The notes: generated by a model from the sequence alone, not told the origin. DNA of 64,000 bases from Pseudomonadota bacterium (GCA_028382005.1 JAOESH010000008.1:1-64000); one strand, 5' to 3'; shown: positions 24,641 to 33,496, counted from the first letter of the stretch. Numbers and translations: made by a program.

Positions 24641-26368
24641 ATGAATATTTCAGAACGTGATAATCAAAACAAAATAGATCTAAGTCCTAAAGATGGAATA
24701 TCTTATGTTAGAGGTTCTTCTAAACCGAACCTAATTTATTCAACTATATCACAACTTTTGAAGAATGCTGTTTCTCAATATGGATCAAGGGACGCTTTAA
24801 TTTTTCCAAATCTTAAGTTGAGCTATGAAGACTTTGACCGTGCTGTTGATGCCTTGGCAATTGGTTTTTTAGCTCTTGGATTAGAAAAGGGTGATAGATT
24901 GGGTATTTGGTCCCCTAATCGTTTAGAATGGGTGTTAACTCAATTTGCAACCGCTCGTATTGGTGTAGTACTAGTTAATATTAATCCTGCTTACCAACTT
25001 TCAGAATTGGAATATTCTTTAAATAAAGTTGGTTGTAAAGCCTTGGTCTTAGCAAAGAACTTTAAAAGTTCTGAGTATGTCAAAATGATTCATACCTTGG
25101 CTCCAGAAATATATAAATGTCTCCCAGGAGAACTAAAGTCTTCAAGGTTACCCAACCTCAAACATGTGGTTGTTATGGACGCTGTTGAAAACTTGAATGG
25201 ATTATGGTCATTTGAAAACATTACCAATTTAGGAGGGGATACAGAGAAACTAAAACTTATTGAAATAGATAAGAATTTAACCCCTGATGATCCAATTAAT
25301 ATCCAGTTTACTTCTGGAACAACGGGGAAGCCTAAAGGTGCAACTTTATCCCATTACAATATTGTCAACAATGCAAATCTAATTACAGACAGAATAAATC
25401 TTACTGAAATAGATCGCTTAGCAGTACCTGTCCCGCTTTACCACTGTTTTGGGATGGTAATGGGTGTCCTTGGGGCGGTGAGTAAAGGTGCCGCAATGGT
25501 ATTCCCTGGGGAATCGTTTGATCCTAAGATAACATTAGATGCGCTCGATAAAGAAAAATGTACTGCTCTTTATGGAGTTCCAACAATGTTTGTAGCAATG
25601 CTTCAAGAACTAGATAAGACACCAAGAGATTTATCTAGGTTACGCACAGGAATTATGGCTGGTGCACTTTGCCCAATAGAAGTAATGAAAAAAGTAAACA
25701 CTCAAATGAATATGAGTGAAGTTACAATCTGTTATGGTATGACTGAAACTGCTCCTGTTTCTTTTCAAAGTTTTATTGACGACCCAATAGACAAACGCTG
25801 TGAAACTGTTGGTCGAGTTCATCCTCACCTAGAAGTAAAAATAGTAGATAAACTTGGCCAAATTGTTTCTATTGGGACACCAGGTGAACTTTGTACTCGA
25901 GGCTATTCAGTTATGAAAGGCTACTGGAATGACAATGATATGACTAATGATGCAATTCATGATGGATGGATGCATACTGGTGATCTTGGCATGTTTAATG
26001 AAGAAGGTTTTTGTACTATAACAGGTCGCCTGAAAGATATAATCATACGAGGTGGTGAAAATATTTACCCACGTGAAATCGAAAATTTTTTATTTTTACA
26101 CCCAAATGTAATAGAGGTACAGGTATTTGGAGTGCCAGATATAAAAATGGGCGAAGAAGTGTGTGCGTGGATAATCCCAGAAGTGGGATATAATTTTGAA
26201 CAAAATGAATTAGTAGAGTTTTGTAAAGGAAAAATAGCCCATTTTAAAATACCTAAATATTTTAAGTTTGTTAATGAGTTACCAATGACTATTACTGGAA
26301 AGCCTCAAAAATTTATCATGAGAGATAAAATGATTGAGATGCTTAATACAAAAACACCTATTAATTGA
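24641..26368 (+). CDS. Acyl-CoA synthetase, ACSF2/medium-chain FadD-like
   Basis: 575-aa adenylate-forming ligase. P-loop IQFTSGTTGKPKGATLSH, motif GYWNDNDMTNDAIHDGWMH then TGDLGMFNEEG, and C-terminal lysine segment LPMTITGKPQKFIMRDKM. LYHCFGMVMGVLGAVSKGA and the N-terminal organisation match ACSF2-type medium-chain ligases, the type that includes LvaE-like enzymes. It is co-transcribed with the ECHDC3-like gene and lies 2 kb from the kinase/ACAD/SDR set, so it could activate the acid processed by them. Chain-length preference cannot be read directly. Confidence 0.88.
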   Translation: MNISERDNQNKIDLSPKDGISYVRGSSKPNLIYSTISQLLKNAVSQYGSRDALIFPNLKLSYEDFDRAVDALAIGFLALGLEKGDRLGIWSPNRLEWVLTQFATARIGVVLVNINPAYQLSELEYSLNKVGCKALVLAKNFKSSEYVKMIHTLAPEIYKCLPGELKSSRLPNLKHVVVMDAVENLNGLWSFENITNLGGDTEKLKLIEIDKNLTPDDPINIQFTSGTTGKPKGATLSHYNIVNNANLITDRINLTEIDRLAVPVPLYHCFGMVMGVLGAVSKGAAMVFPGESFDPKITLDALDKEKCTALYGVPTMFVAMLQELDKTPRDLSRLRTGIMAGALCPIEVMKKVNTQMNMSEVTICYGMTETAPVSFQSFIDDPIDKRCETVGRVHPHLEVKIVDKLGQIVSIGTPGELCTRGYSVMKGYWNDNDMTNDAIHDGWMHTGDLGMFNEEGFCTITGRLKDIIIRGGENIYPREIENFLFLHPNVIEVQVFGVPDIKMGEEVCAWIIPEVGYNFEQNELVEFCKGKIAHFKIPKYFKFVNELPMTITGKPQKFIMRDKMIEMLNTKTPIN

Positions 26369-26383
26369 TAATCTGTAAATAGA

Positions 26384-26842
26384 TTAAATCTTAAGATCAA
26401 GTCTAGGTTTCCAAAAAGGTCGGAATAGCTCAATTTTTGGGCATCGGTTCATTACAACCTTTAAACCAGCTTCCTCTGCAAGGCGAGCTGCATCATGATT
26501 GATAACCCCAATTTGCCCCCATAAAACCTTTGCTTCAATAGCGATAGCTTCTTCAGTAATTTGATACAAATCTTCTGATTTTCTGAAAACTTCTACCATA
26601 TCTACTGGTCGATCAATTTTATTTAAACTTGGATAAACTTTTAAATTTCTTATTTCAGTAAGACTTGGTCGAGGATTAACAGGTATCATGTCATAACCAG
26701 TTTCGTGTAATACTCGGAGCACTCCATAACTAAACTTTGTTTTATCAGGACTAGCCCCGACCATTGCAATAGTTTTGACAGAACTAAGAATGTCTTGCAG
26801 ATATTCTTCACTATAAGGTTCATTGTGATTCATAAATGTCAT
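26384..26842 (-). CDS. Free-standing CoA-binding protein (YccU family)
   Basis: 152-aa Rossmann CoA_binding_2 protein. IAMVGASPDKTKFSYGVLRV, then YDMIPVNPRPSL and a terminal VVMNRCPKIEL are the family marks. The family binds CoA or nucleotides; its role is unknown. It is the last gene of a three-gene operon with SBP56 and ferredoxin, starting within the ferredoxin stop (ATGA at 26842-26839). A second copy of this domain is fused to O-acetylhomoserine sulfhydrylase 2 kb upstream on the same strand, which ties the domain to sulfur metabolism here. Confidence 0.88.
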   Translation of the reverse strand: MTFMNHNEPYSEEYLQDILSSVKTIAMVGASPDKTKFSYGVLRVLHETGYDMIPVNPRPSLTEIRNLKVYPSLNKIDRPVDMVEVFRKSEDLYQITEEAIAIEAKVLWGQIGVINHDAARLAEEAGLKVVMNRCPKIELFRPFWKPRLDLKI

Positions 26843-27204
26843 TTGTTCGCATCCTTTCTTATTGCAATATCAGCTTTTAGTTCGTGTGGTGCGAGAGGAT
26901 CAATAAAAGGGTTACGATAAAGTTTATCGTGGCTTTCTACACCAACCTCAAAGGTACAGTCAGTTTTTGCATGTGCAACGCATAAAATGACATAACCGTC
27001 ATTTATCTGTCGGTTATTAAGGGCAACTTGAGCACGTTGGTCAACCTCGCCTTCTATCAACTTTGCTGCACATGTTATGCATCCTCCATATTGACACCCA
27101 TATGGTAAATCAAGACCCTGTGAACGTAATTCTAAAAGTAGAGGCTTATTACCTTTAACTTTATAAAAATCATTTCCACGATTTGCGATTGTAATCTTTG
27201 TCAT
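26839..27204 (-). CDS. Plant-type [2Fe-2S] ferredoxin
   Basis: 121-aa electron carrier. Cluster ligands are Cys37, Cys42, Cys45 (GCQYGGCITC) and Cys75 (VILCVAH), the C-x4-C-x2-C...C pattern. About 45 extra residues follow, including RNPFIDPLAPHELKADIAI. The ATG at 27204 overlaps the SBP56 stop in ATGA; the longer reading up to 27255 is basic and is antisense-like shadow of SBP56 coding sequence, so it is excluded. Tight coupling to the methanethiol oxidase gene suggests that it donates to or accepts electrons from that enzyme or a partner. This association is not one I know from characterised mtoX loci. Confidence 0.88.
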   Translation of the reverse strand: MTKITIANRGNDFYKVKGNKPLLLELRSQGLDLPYGCQYGGCITCAAKLIEGEVDQRAQVALNNRQINDGYVILCVAHAKTDCTFEVGVESHDKLYRNPFIDPLAPHELKADIAIRKDANK

Positions 27205-28556
27205 AACCATATATCGCTTGTGCAATCTCCACCTGGATAACGGCTTTCGTGACATCGACTTGGTCCATTAGGCTCTTTTCCAAAATCAATAATGAAATCT
27301 TTATTAATTTTCATACCTCCATTTTTAACATCACAATCAATCATAAGCATGGCTCCTCCTTGCGTGCGCATATCCGGATAGAACTGGTTATCCCAAGTTG
27401 AGAAAAGAGATGTTGTTACATACATGCGCTTACCATCTAATGATAATTGATACATTTGTGGACCACCTGTAATATTCACACCATTTATAACTGGTGCTTT
27501 ACCTAAAAGGCCACCCATCCATACCTGACCAGTCATCACAGGTTTATGAGGATCAGAAATATCATATTGTCGCATATCGCCATGAAGCCAGTTGTTTATG
27601 TATAGATATTTATCATCCATTGAAACTAAAATAGCCGACATCACTCCAGGTATAGGAATAGGCCAATCAGGATGTGGTTCGTTATCAACGTCAATAATCT
27701 TTTCCCATTCCCATTTTTCTTCTTTAGATTTCCAAAAATGTATAACATTACTGCTAAGAGCTGCTCCACAAAAACCGTGACTGCTATCGGGATCATGCAA
27801 AAACTTAACTTCTAGCGGCACTAATCCATCCTCACCTAAATACATTGTTTCAACAGGTTTTTTCTTTGCAAAATCCCAAATATGTAATCGACGACCATAT
27901 TTTAAATGTCCTACTTCTTCAAGATCAAATCCTGGCATAAAAGTATTTGGTGCCGCCCATTCTGAACTCACCATCACATTATGGCGTGGCTGATACCAAA
28001 AATCATAACTAAAAGGAATATCGCCCATTGAGTTTTCCCAGCGACCAACTATTTCAAAATCCTTATTGAGATGTAAATAACCTCCTGGAGCTTCTCCTTT
28101 TGCATCACCAAGGAAAGAAATAATAATTTCAGATCCTAGACAATGAACTGTGTGAGGTCCTGAAAGGTTTGTTTTTGATTTAATTTCAGCCCCATCAACT
28201 GTTTTATACAAGCTTGGCGAAAAAGGATCAGTTGCAGTATCGACCACATAAATATTATTAGATCGAACACCTGGAACTAGCAGGTATCCTCGACTCATTT
28301 TGTTATCACCATGACAAGAGGAACATGCGTTCCAACCCATATGGTGCAACTCATCTCCAATTCCAGGCATTTCAAGTCTATTGATAACCTTCGAATATGT
28401 AGAGCTTTCTGGATCTAAATCAATAGTTGCTAGATAATCAGGTTTTTGTATTCCGGTACCAGTATAGATTGCTATAGTATATAATATTTTTTCTCTAGGA
28501 GCTTTGATAGCCTCAGAAGGACTAGAATAACCTGGGCCACAACAAAATCCATCCAT
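27201..28556 (-). CDS. mtoX: SBP56/SELENBP1 family protein, probable methanethiol oxidase
   Basis: 451-aa beta-propeller protein of the selenium-binding-protein family. Conserved blocks: N-terminal CCGPGYSSPSEA, HHMGWNACSSCHGD (His71-72, Cys78, Cys81), GPHTVHCLG, DFWYQPRHNVMVSSEW and HGFCGAALSS. Bacterial SBP56 (MtoX) is a copper-dependent methanethiol oxidase forming formaldehyde, H2S and H2O2. There is no signal peptide, so unlike the periplasmic Hyphomicrobium enzyme this one is predicted cytosolic, as in SELENBP1. It leads a coupled operon with ferredoxin and a CoA-binding protein, 176 nt downstream of the sulfhydrylase fusion gene. SD AGAGGA lies upstream of the ATG. Confidence 0.88.
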   Translation of the reverse strand: MDGFCCGPGYSSPSEAIKAPREKILYTIAIYTGTGIQKPDYLATIDLDPESSTYSKVINRLEMPGIGDELHHMGWNACSSCHGDNKMSRGYLLVPGVRSNNIYVVDTATDPFSPSLYKTVDGAEIKSKTNLSGPHTVHCLGSEIIISFLGDAKGEAPGGYLHLNKDFEIVGRWENSMGDIPFSYDFWYQPRHNVMVSSEWAAPNTFMPGFDLEEVGHLKYGRRLHIWDFAKKKPVETMYLGEDGLVPLEVKFLHDPDSSHGFCGAALSSNVIHFWKSKEEKWEWEKIIDVDNEPHPDWPIPIPGVMSAILVSMDDKYLYINNWLHGDMRQYDISDPHKPVMTGQVWMGGLLGKAPVINGVNITGGPQMYQLSLDGKRMYVTTSLFSTWDNQFYPDMRTQGGAMLMIDCDVKNGGMKINKDFIIDFGKEPNGPSRCHESRYPGGDCTSDIWL

Positions 28557-28732
28557 CCTTAAGTTCCTCTATTTTGGTCTAGATAATATTTTTTATATAA
28601 TTAAAAAGGGTATCACAAGACAAAAATTATATCACTTCAATTGATAAGCACTAAATTTAATTTTTTAAAACGCAAACCATAACTATGTTTGTTAAAAAAA
28701 TAACGTCATGAACCAATATTTAAGTATAAAGA

Positions 28733-30538
28733 TTATATAGTTGATAAAGCTCCATCTAAGTCAGAAATAATGTCCTTATAACTTTCTAATCCAATTGATA
28801 AACGGATAATAGAATCGCTAATCTCAGATTTTTCTTTTTGCTCGATAGTTAACTGTCTATGTGTTGTTGATGCTGGATGAACAATTAATGATCTTGTATC
28901 ACCTACATTTGCAAGATGAGAAATTAAATTACAGTTTTCTACTAATTTTATAGCACCTTCATATCCGCTAGTTACTGAAAATGTAAAAACTGAACCAAAA
29001 CCATTTTTAAAATACTTTTTTGCTAATTCATGATAAATATTTTCTTTAAAACCAGCCCAGGATACGTGATTTACCTTTGGATGGCTTTTAAGAAAGTTAG
29101 CCACTATCTTAGCATTTTTCATGTGTTGCTTCATTCTTAATGGAAGGGTTTCTAAACCAGTTAATGTTAAATATGCATTTAGTGGAGCCATTGTTGCTCC
29201 TAAGTCCCTCAATACGCATGCGTGACAGTAATTGATAAAGGCATGACTTCCAAAACTTTCGTAAAAATTAATTTCGTTATAGGAAGAATTAGGCAAAGTT
29301 AGTTTTGAATAATCTCTACCTTTATCCCAAGGGAATTTTCCCATATCTACAACCGCACCACCCATAGCGTTTCCATGTCCTGAAAGAAACTTTGTTGTTG
29401 AGTAAATAATTAAGTCTGCACCAAATTTTCCTGGTTGACATAAAATTTGTGTTGCCATTGTATTATCAATTACAAGTGGAATGCCAGCTTCGTGTGCAAT
29501 TTCAGCTAAAGATGAAATATCAGTAATATTTCCATCTGGGTTTGCTAAACTTTCAGCAAATAAAACTCTAACAGAATTATCCTGAACAGCAGACTGTACA
29601 GCATTCAAATCAGATATATCAACTAACTCAGCATCCCAGGAAAAATTTTTAAATGTTTTTGTAAACTGAGTAATTGAACCACCATATAATTTAGAGCTAG
29701 CCACTATTTTTGTACCAGGCTCCATTAATGGAAATAGTGCTAACATTTGTGCAGCATGTCCAGATGCAGCGCAACAAGCTCCTAATCCATTATCTAAGGC
29801 TGCAATTCTTTGTTCTAAAGCAGATATCGTAGGGTTAGATAATCGCCCATAAATATTACCAGGTTCTTGAAGGTTAAATAAACTTGCAGCATGGTCTGTA
29901 TCATCAAATATAAAAGAGGTTGTTTGATAAATTGGTACGCTTCTAGATCCAGTTGCTGGATCAGGTCTTGTCCCAGCGTGAATAGCTAGAGTTTCTAATT
30001 CATTTGATTTTACAAATCCACCATTTCTGGATGCAAGAGGTGGTATTTTTATATTTGGTCTCTTTGAAGAAATTAAGTTTGAATTAAAGCCAGCTAATCC
30101 AAGCGTACCAGATAATTTTGAATGCTCCATTTTAGGACATTTATCATAAATCACATTTATATTTGCTTTTTTACCTAATCTAATAGCTTCTTCATTTTTA
30201 ATACCCAACTGCATCCAAACAGTTTTAGCCCCGATTCTTATTGCATCTTTAGTTATCAAAAGACAAAATTTGCTAGGTCTAAATATATTAACCATATCTA
30301 TTTTAAACGGGACTTCCTCAAGGGATGCGTAGCATAATTCATTAAGTATATATTGTCCTGCGTTCCCAGGGTTAATAGGTACGACTTTGTACGCATGTTT
30401 TTGGAGGTACTTCATAACAAAATTGGAAGGTCGTTTCCAATTTTTACTAGCTCCAACCATGGCAATAGTTTTGTTTTTAGATAAAATATCTGCGATAAAA
30501 AGATCTTCATCATCTTTTAGATTATTTATTTTGGACAT
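28733..30538 (-). CDS. CoA-binding domain fused to O-acetylhomoserine sulfhydrylase
   Basis: 601-aa two-domain protein. Residues ~15-140 are a YccU-type CoA-binding Rossmann domain (IAMVGASKNWKRPSNFVM, VVPINPG, YDKCPKMEH). A ~40-residue linker leads to a complete PLP-dependent Cys/Met-metabolism domain from about 178: LETLAIHAGTRPDPATGSRS, YGRLSNPT, and the PLP lysine Lys383 in IIYSTTKFLSGHG; SLIVHPASTTHRQL closes it. The enzyme part makes homocysteine from O-acetylhomoserine and sulfide, or methionine from methanethiol. The fusion joins it to the same domain that is encoded separately beside SBP56. Normal MetY is ~430 aa, so the N-terminal domain is a true addition. Confidence 0.9.
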   Translation of the reverse strand: MSKINNLKDDEDLFIADILSKNKTIAMVGASKNWKRPSNFVMKYLQKHAYKVVPINPGNAGQYILNELCYASLEEVPFKIDMVNIFRPSKFCLLITKDAIRIGAKTVWMQLGIKNEEAIRLGKKANINVIYDKCPKMEHSKLSGTLGLAGFNSNLISSKRPNIKIPPLASRNGGFVKSNELETLAIHAGTRPDPATGSRSVPIYQTTSFIFDDTDHAASLFNLQEPGNIYGRLSNPTISALEQRIAALDNGLGACCAASGHAAQMLALFPLMEPGTKIVASSKLYGGSITQFTKTFKNFSWDAELVDISDLNAVQSAVQDNSVRVLFAESLANPDGNITDISSLAEIAHEAGIPLVIDNTMATQILCQPGKFGADLIIYSTTKFLSGHGNAMGGAVVDMGKFPWDKGRDYSKLTLPNSSYNEINFYESFGSHAFINYCHACVLRDLGATMAPLNAYLTLTGLETLPLRMKQHMKNAKIVANFLKSHPKVNHVSWAGFKENIYHELAKKYFKNGFGSVFTFSVTSGYEGAIKLVENCNLISHLANVGDTRSLIVHPASTTHRQLTIEQKEKSEISDSIIRLSIGLESYKDIISDLDGALSTI

Positions 30539-30613
30539 AATGTACTTTCATTTTTAATCAATAAATTAAATGATAAACTGTTTAAAAAAAAACTCGAAAT
30601 AATTATTTTAAAC

Positions 30614-30643
30614 TTGGTTAATATTCCTTAATCTGAGTATTAT
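30614..30643 (+). promoter_or_regulatory. Possible sigma70 promoter for the GMC operon
   Basis: TTGGTT (30614-30619) and TATTAT (30638-30643) are separated by 18 nt in the 154-base spacer between the divergent sulfhydrylase fusion and GMC genes, 50 nt before the ATG at 30693. The -10 matches 5 of 6 consensus bases, the -35 4 of 6. Confidence 0.35.
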
Positions 30644-30692
30644 TAATAAAATTATTCTTTATTTTAGCGGAATTTTAAAAAGGTATTTTGTC

Positions 30693-32288
30693 ATGTCCCA
30701 AAAATTTGATTTTATTGTAGTTGGAGCAGGGACTGCTGGATGTCTTTTAGCAAATCGATTATCAGCAAATGGAAAATATTCTGTAGCACTTCTTGAAGCT
30801 GGAGGTAGTGATAATTATCATTGGATACATATACCTGTTGGTTATTTATATTGCATGGGGAATAAAAGGACTGATTGGTTATTTAAAACTACAGCTCAAA
30901 AAGGATTAAACGGTAGAGCGCTGAATTATCCAAGAGGTAAAGTTATGGGTGGCTGTTCTTCTATAAATGGTATGATTTATATGAGAGGACAATCTAACGA
31001 CTATGATCAATGGCGACAAATGGGAAATGAAGGTTGGAGTTGGGATGATGTATTACCATATTTTACTAATATGGAAGATAACTATGATGGAAAAAATAAG
31101 TTTCACGGTAAAGGTGGTGAATGGAAAGTAAATAAGCAAAGATTATCTTGGGATATATTAGATAGTTTTCAAGAAGCTGCAGTAGAATTAGGAATTCCTA
31201 AAATAGACGATTTTAATGAAGGTAATAATTATGGAGTTTCATATTTTAAGGTAAATCAAAATTCTGGTTTTAGATGGAATACAGTAAAAGCTTTTATTAA
31301 ACCAATTAAGAATAGAAAAAATTTACATATTTTTAAAAAATGTGAGGTTAATAATTTAATTTTAGAAAAAAATAAAGTAATAGGCGTTGATGTTAAAAGA
31401 AATGGAAATTTTGAAAATTTTTTTGTAAATAAAGAAATTATTTTGTCGTCTGGGTCAATTGGGACTCCAAAAATTTTAGAATTATCAGGTATAGGCAATC
31501 CTAAAGTATTGTCAAACTTAGGAATAGAAACTAAGGTTAAAAGTATAAACGTAGGAGAAAATTTGCAAGATCATCTCCAATTGAGAGTGATCTATAAATT
31601 GGATAACGCGTTAACCTTAAATCAAAAAGCAAACTCTCTTTTGGGTAAAATGGCTATAGGTTTGGAGTATGCCCTTAAAAGAACTGGCCCTATGTCTATG
31701 GCCCCTAGTCAATTAGGTGTGTTTGCAATGTCAGATCAATCTTATGAAACACCAAATTTACAATTTCATGTTCAACCCTTATCTTTAGACAAATTTGGAG
31801 ATCCACTTCATGATTTTCCAGGACTAACTGCTAGTGTTTGTAATTTAAATCCTCAGAGTAGAGGAAGTGTTCATATAACTTCTAAAGATGCTAAGTTAGC
31901 TCCTGCTATCGATCCAAAATATTTATCAGAAGAACAAGACAGAATTGTTGCCGCTCAATCAATAAGGCTGGCAAGAAAGATAATTGCTCAACCATCTATG
32001 GAAAAATTTAACCCAGAGGAACAAGCTCCAGGGATACAATTCCAGTCAGATGAAGAGTTAAAAAAAGTTGCGGGAGATATAGGGACTACCATTTTTCATC
32101 CAGTTGGAACTTGTGCCATGGGTCCAAGTATTTCTTCAGTAACAGATTCTGAATTAAAAGTTAGAGGAGTTGATGGTTTAAGAATTGCTGATGCATCCGT
32201 AATGCCTACTATTACCTCAGGTAACACTAATGCACCCACATTAATGATTGCAGAAAAAGCATCAGAAATGATATTGAATTCTTATTAA
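30693..32288 (+). CDS. GMC-family FAD oxidoreductase (alcohol/choline dehydrogenase-like)
   Basis: 531-aa GMC protein. The FAD-binding VVGAGTAGCLLANRLS and LLEAGG are N-terminal; PRGKVMGGCSSINGMIYMRG is GMC signature 1 and SSGSIGTPKILELSGIG signature 2. The active-site pair is in FHPVGTCAMG (His) and GNTNAPTLMIAEKA (Asn). It oxidises a primary alcohol to an aldehyde. No signal peptide or membrane helix. It is the first gene of a plus-strand series with isobutyryl-CoA dehydrogenase and HIBCH genes, 41 nt upstream of the former. Choline dehydrogenase is possible, but no betB or betaine transporter is adjacent. Confidence 0.87.
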   Translation: MSQKFDFIVVGAGTAGCLLANRLSANGKYSVALLEAGGSDNYHWIHIPVGYLYCMGNKRTDWLFKTTAQKGLNGRALNYPRGKVMGGCSSINGMIYMRGQSNDYDQWRQMGNEGWSWDDVLPYFTNMEDNYDGKNKFHGKGGEWKVNKQRLSWDILDSFQEAAVELGIPKIDDFNEGNNYGVSYFKVNQNSGFRWNTVKAFIKPIKNRKNLHIFKKCEVNNLILEKNKVIGVDVKRNGNFENFFVNKEIILSSGSIGTPKILELSGIGNPKVLSNLGIETKVKSINVGENLQDHLQLRVIYKLDNALTLNQKANSLLGKMAIGLEYALKRTGPMSMAPSQLGVFAMSDQSYETPNLQFHVQPLSLDKFGDPLHDFPGLTASVCNLNPQSRGSVHITSKDAKLAPAIDPKYLSEEQDRIVAAQSIRLARKIIAQPSMEKFNPEEQAPGIQFQSDEELKKVAGDIGTTIFHPVGTCAMGPSISSVTDSELKVRGVDGLRIADASVMPTITSGNTNAPTLMIAEKASEMILNSY

Positions 32289-32329
32289 ATTTAATATCTA
32301 TTTAATACATTAATTATATGAGGTATCAG

Positions 32330-33472
32330 ATGAATTTTGAATATAACCAAGACCAATTAGCAATTCAAGAAATGGCAAAAAATTTTGCTGAGACTGAGTT
32401 TGCACCTTATGCATCTGAATGGGATCAGAATGAAATTTTTCCAGTTGAAACTTTAAAAAAAGCGGCTGAACTAGGTTTAGCAGCAATATATGTAAATGAA
32501 AAATATGGTGGGTCTGGACTGAGTCGGCTAGATGCAGCAATTATTTTTGAAGAGTTATCTAGAGGATGTGTTTCAACTGCAGCTTATCTATCTATACATA
32601 ATATGGTTACTTGGATGATTGATTCCCATGGTTCAGAAAGTATTAAAGAAAAATTCATAAAAAGATTATCCACTATGGAAATAATGTCTAGTTATTGTTT
32701 GACTGAAGCGGGTTCTGGTTCAGATGCTGCAGCTATGAAAACTTCAGCGTCAAGAAAAGGAAATAGTCACTATGTTTTGAATGGATCTAAGAGCTTTATC
32801 TCTGGAGGACCAACAAGTGATGTTTTTGCTGTTATGTGCAGAACAAGTGAAGATGGTGCAAATGGCGTTTCATGCTTATTGATAGAAAAAGAAACTAAAG
32901 GTTTATCTTTTGGTAAACAAGAAAAGAAAATGGGATGGAATAGCCAACATACCTCTACAGTGAATTTTGATAATTGTGAAATTCCAATTGATAATATTGT
33001 TGGAAATGAAGGTGACGGGTTTAAAATTGCTATGAAAGGTCTTGATGGTGGACGAGTAAATATTGCTGCCTGTTCATTAGGTGGAGCTAGAGCCGCTTTA
33101 GACGCATCATTAAGTTATGCGGCTGATAGAAAACAGTTTGGAAAGTCAATTGACCAATTTCAAGCAACTCAATTTAAATTAGCAGATATGGCGACAGAAT
33201 TAGAAGCTTCAAGGTTAATGGTATTAAGAGCAGCCGCTAGTCTTGATTTAAAAGATATTCAAGCAACAAAATATTGTGCAATGGCAAAACGTTTTGCTAC
33301 TGACATATGTTCTGATATATGTAACGAGGCACTTCAGATACACGGTGGATATGGATATTTAAAAGATTTTCCGCTCGAAAGACTTGTAAGAGATTTAAGA
33401 GTTCATCAGATACTTGAGGGTACTAACGAAATAATGAGAGTAATAATCTCAAGAAAGTTAAAAGGTAATTAG
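32330..33472 (+). CDS. Isobutyryl-CoA dehydrogenase-like acyl-CoA dehydrogenase
   Basis: 380-aa ACAD. YCLTEAGSGSDAAAMKTSA and FISGGPTSDVF are the FAD blocks; the catalytic base is the Glu in HQILEGTNEIMRV. The N-terminal half (FAPYASEWDQNEIFPVETL, GVSCLLIEK) resembles ACAD8/isobutyryl-CoA dehydrogenase of valine breakdown. I choose the ATG at 32330, preceded by GAGG at 32320-32323; an ATG at 32318 has no SD. Together with the next gene (HIBCH) it gives two of the valine-specific steps. Short/branched-chain 2-methylbutyryl-CoA is an alternative substrate. Confidence 0.87.
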   Translation: MNFEYNQDQLAIQEMAKNFAETEFAPYASEWDQNEIFPVETLKKAAELGLAAIYVNEKYGGSGLSRLDAAIIFEELSRGCVSTAAYLSIHNMVTWMIDSHGSESIKEKFIKRLSTMEIMSSYCLTEAGSGSDAAAMKTSASRKGNSHYVLNGSKSFISGGPTSDVFAVMCRTSEDGANGVSCLLIEKETKGLSFGKQEKKMGWNSQHTSTVNFDNCEIPIDNIVGNEGDGFKIAMKGLDGGRVNIAACSLGGARAALDASLSYAADRKQFGKSIDQFQATQFKLADMATELEASRLMVLRAAASLDLKDIQATKYCAMAKRFATDICSDICNEALQIHGGYGYLKDFPLERLVRDLRVHQILEGTNEIMRVIISRKLKGN

Positions 33473-33496
33473 TTTTAATAAAAAGGTATTCAAATA

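Noticed and set aside
26370-26397. Terminator between the ACSF2-like ligase and CoA-binding gene (AATCT-N6-AGATT; ATCTTAAGAT)
   Set aside because: Stems are only 5 bp and AT-rich, without a T-tract; indistinguishable from background in this composition.
27205-27255. N-terminal extension of the ferredoxin (MSRKPLSRWRLHKRYMV)
   Set aside because: It lies within the end of the SBP56 gene, is strongly basic and unlike ferredoxins; the ATGA-coupled ATG at 27204 is better.
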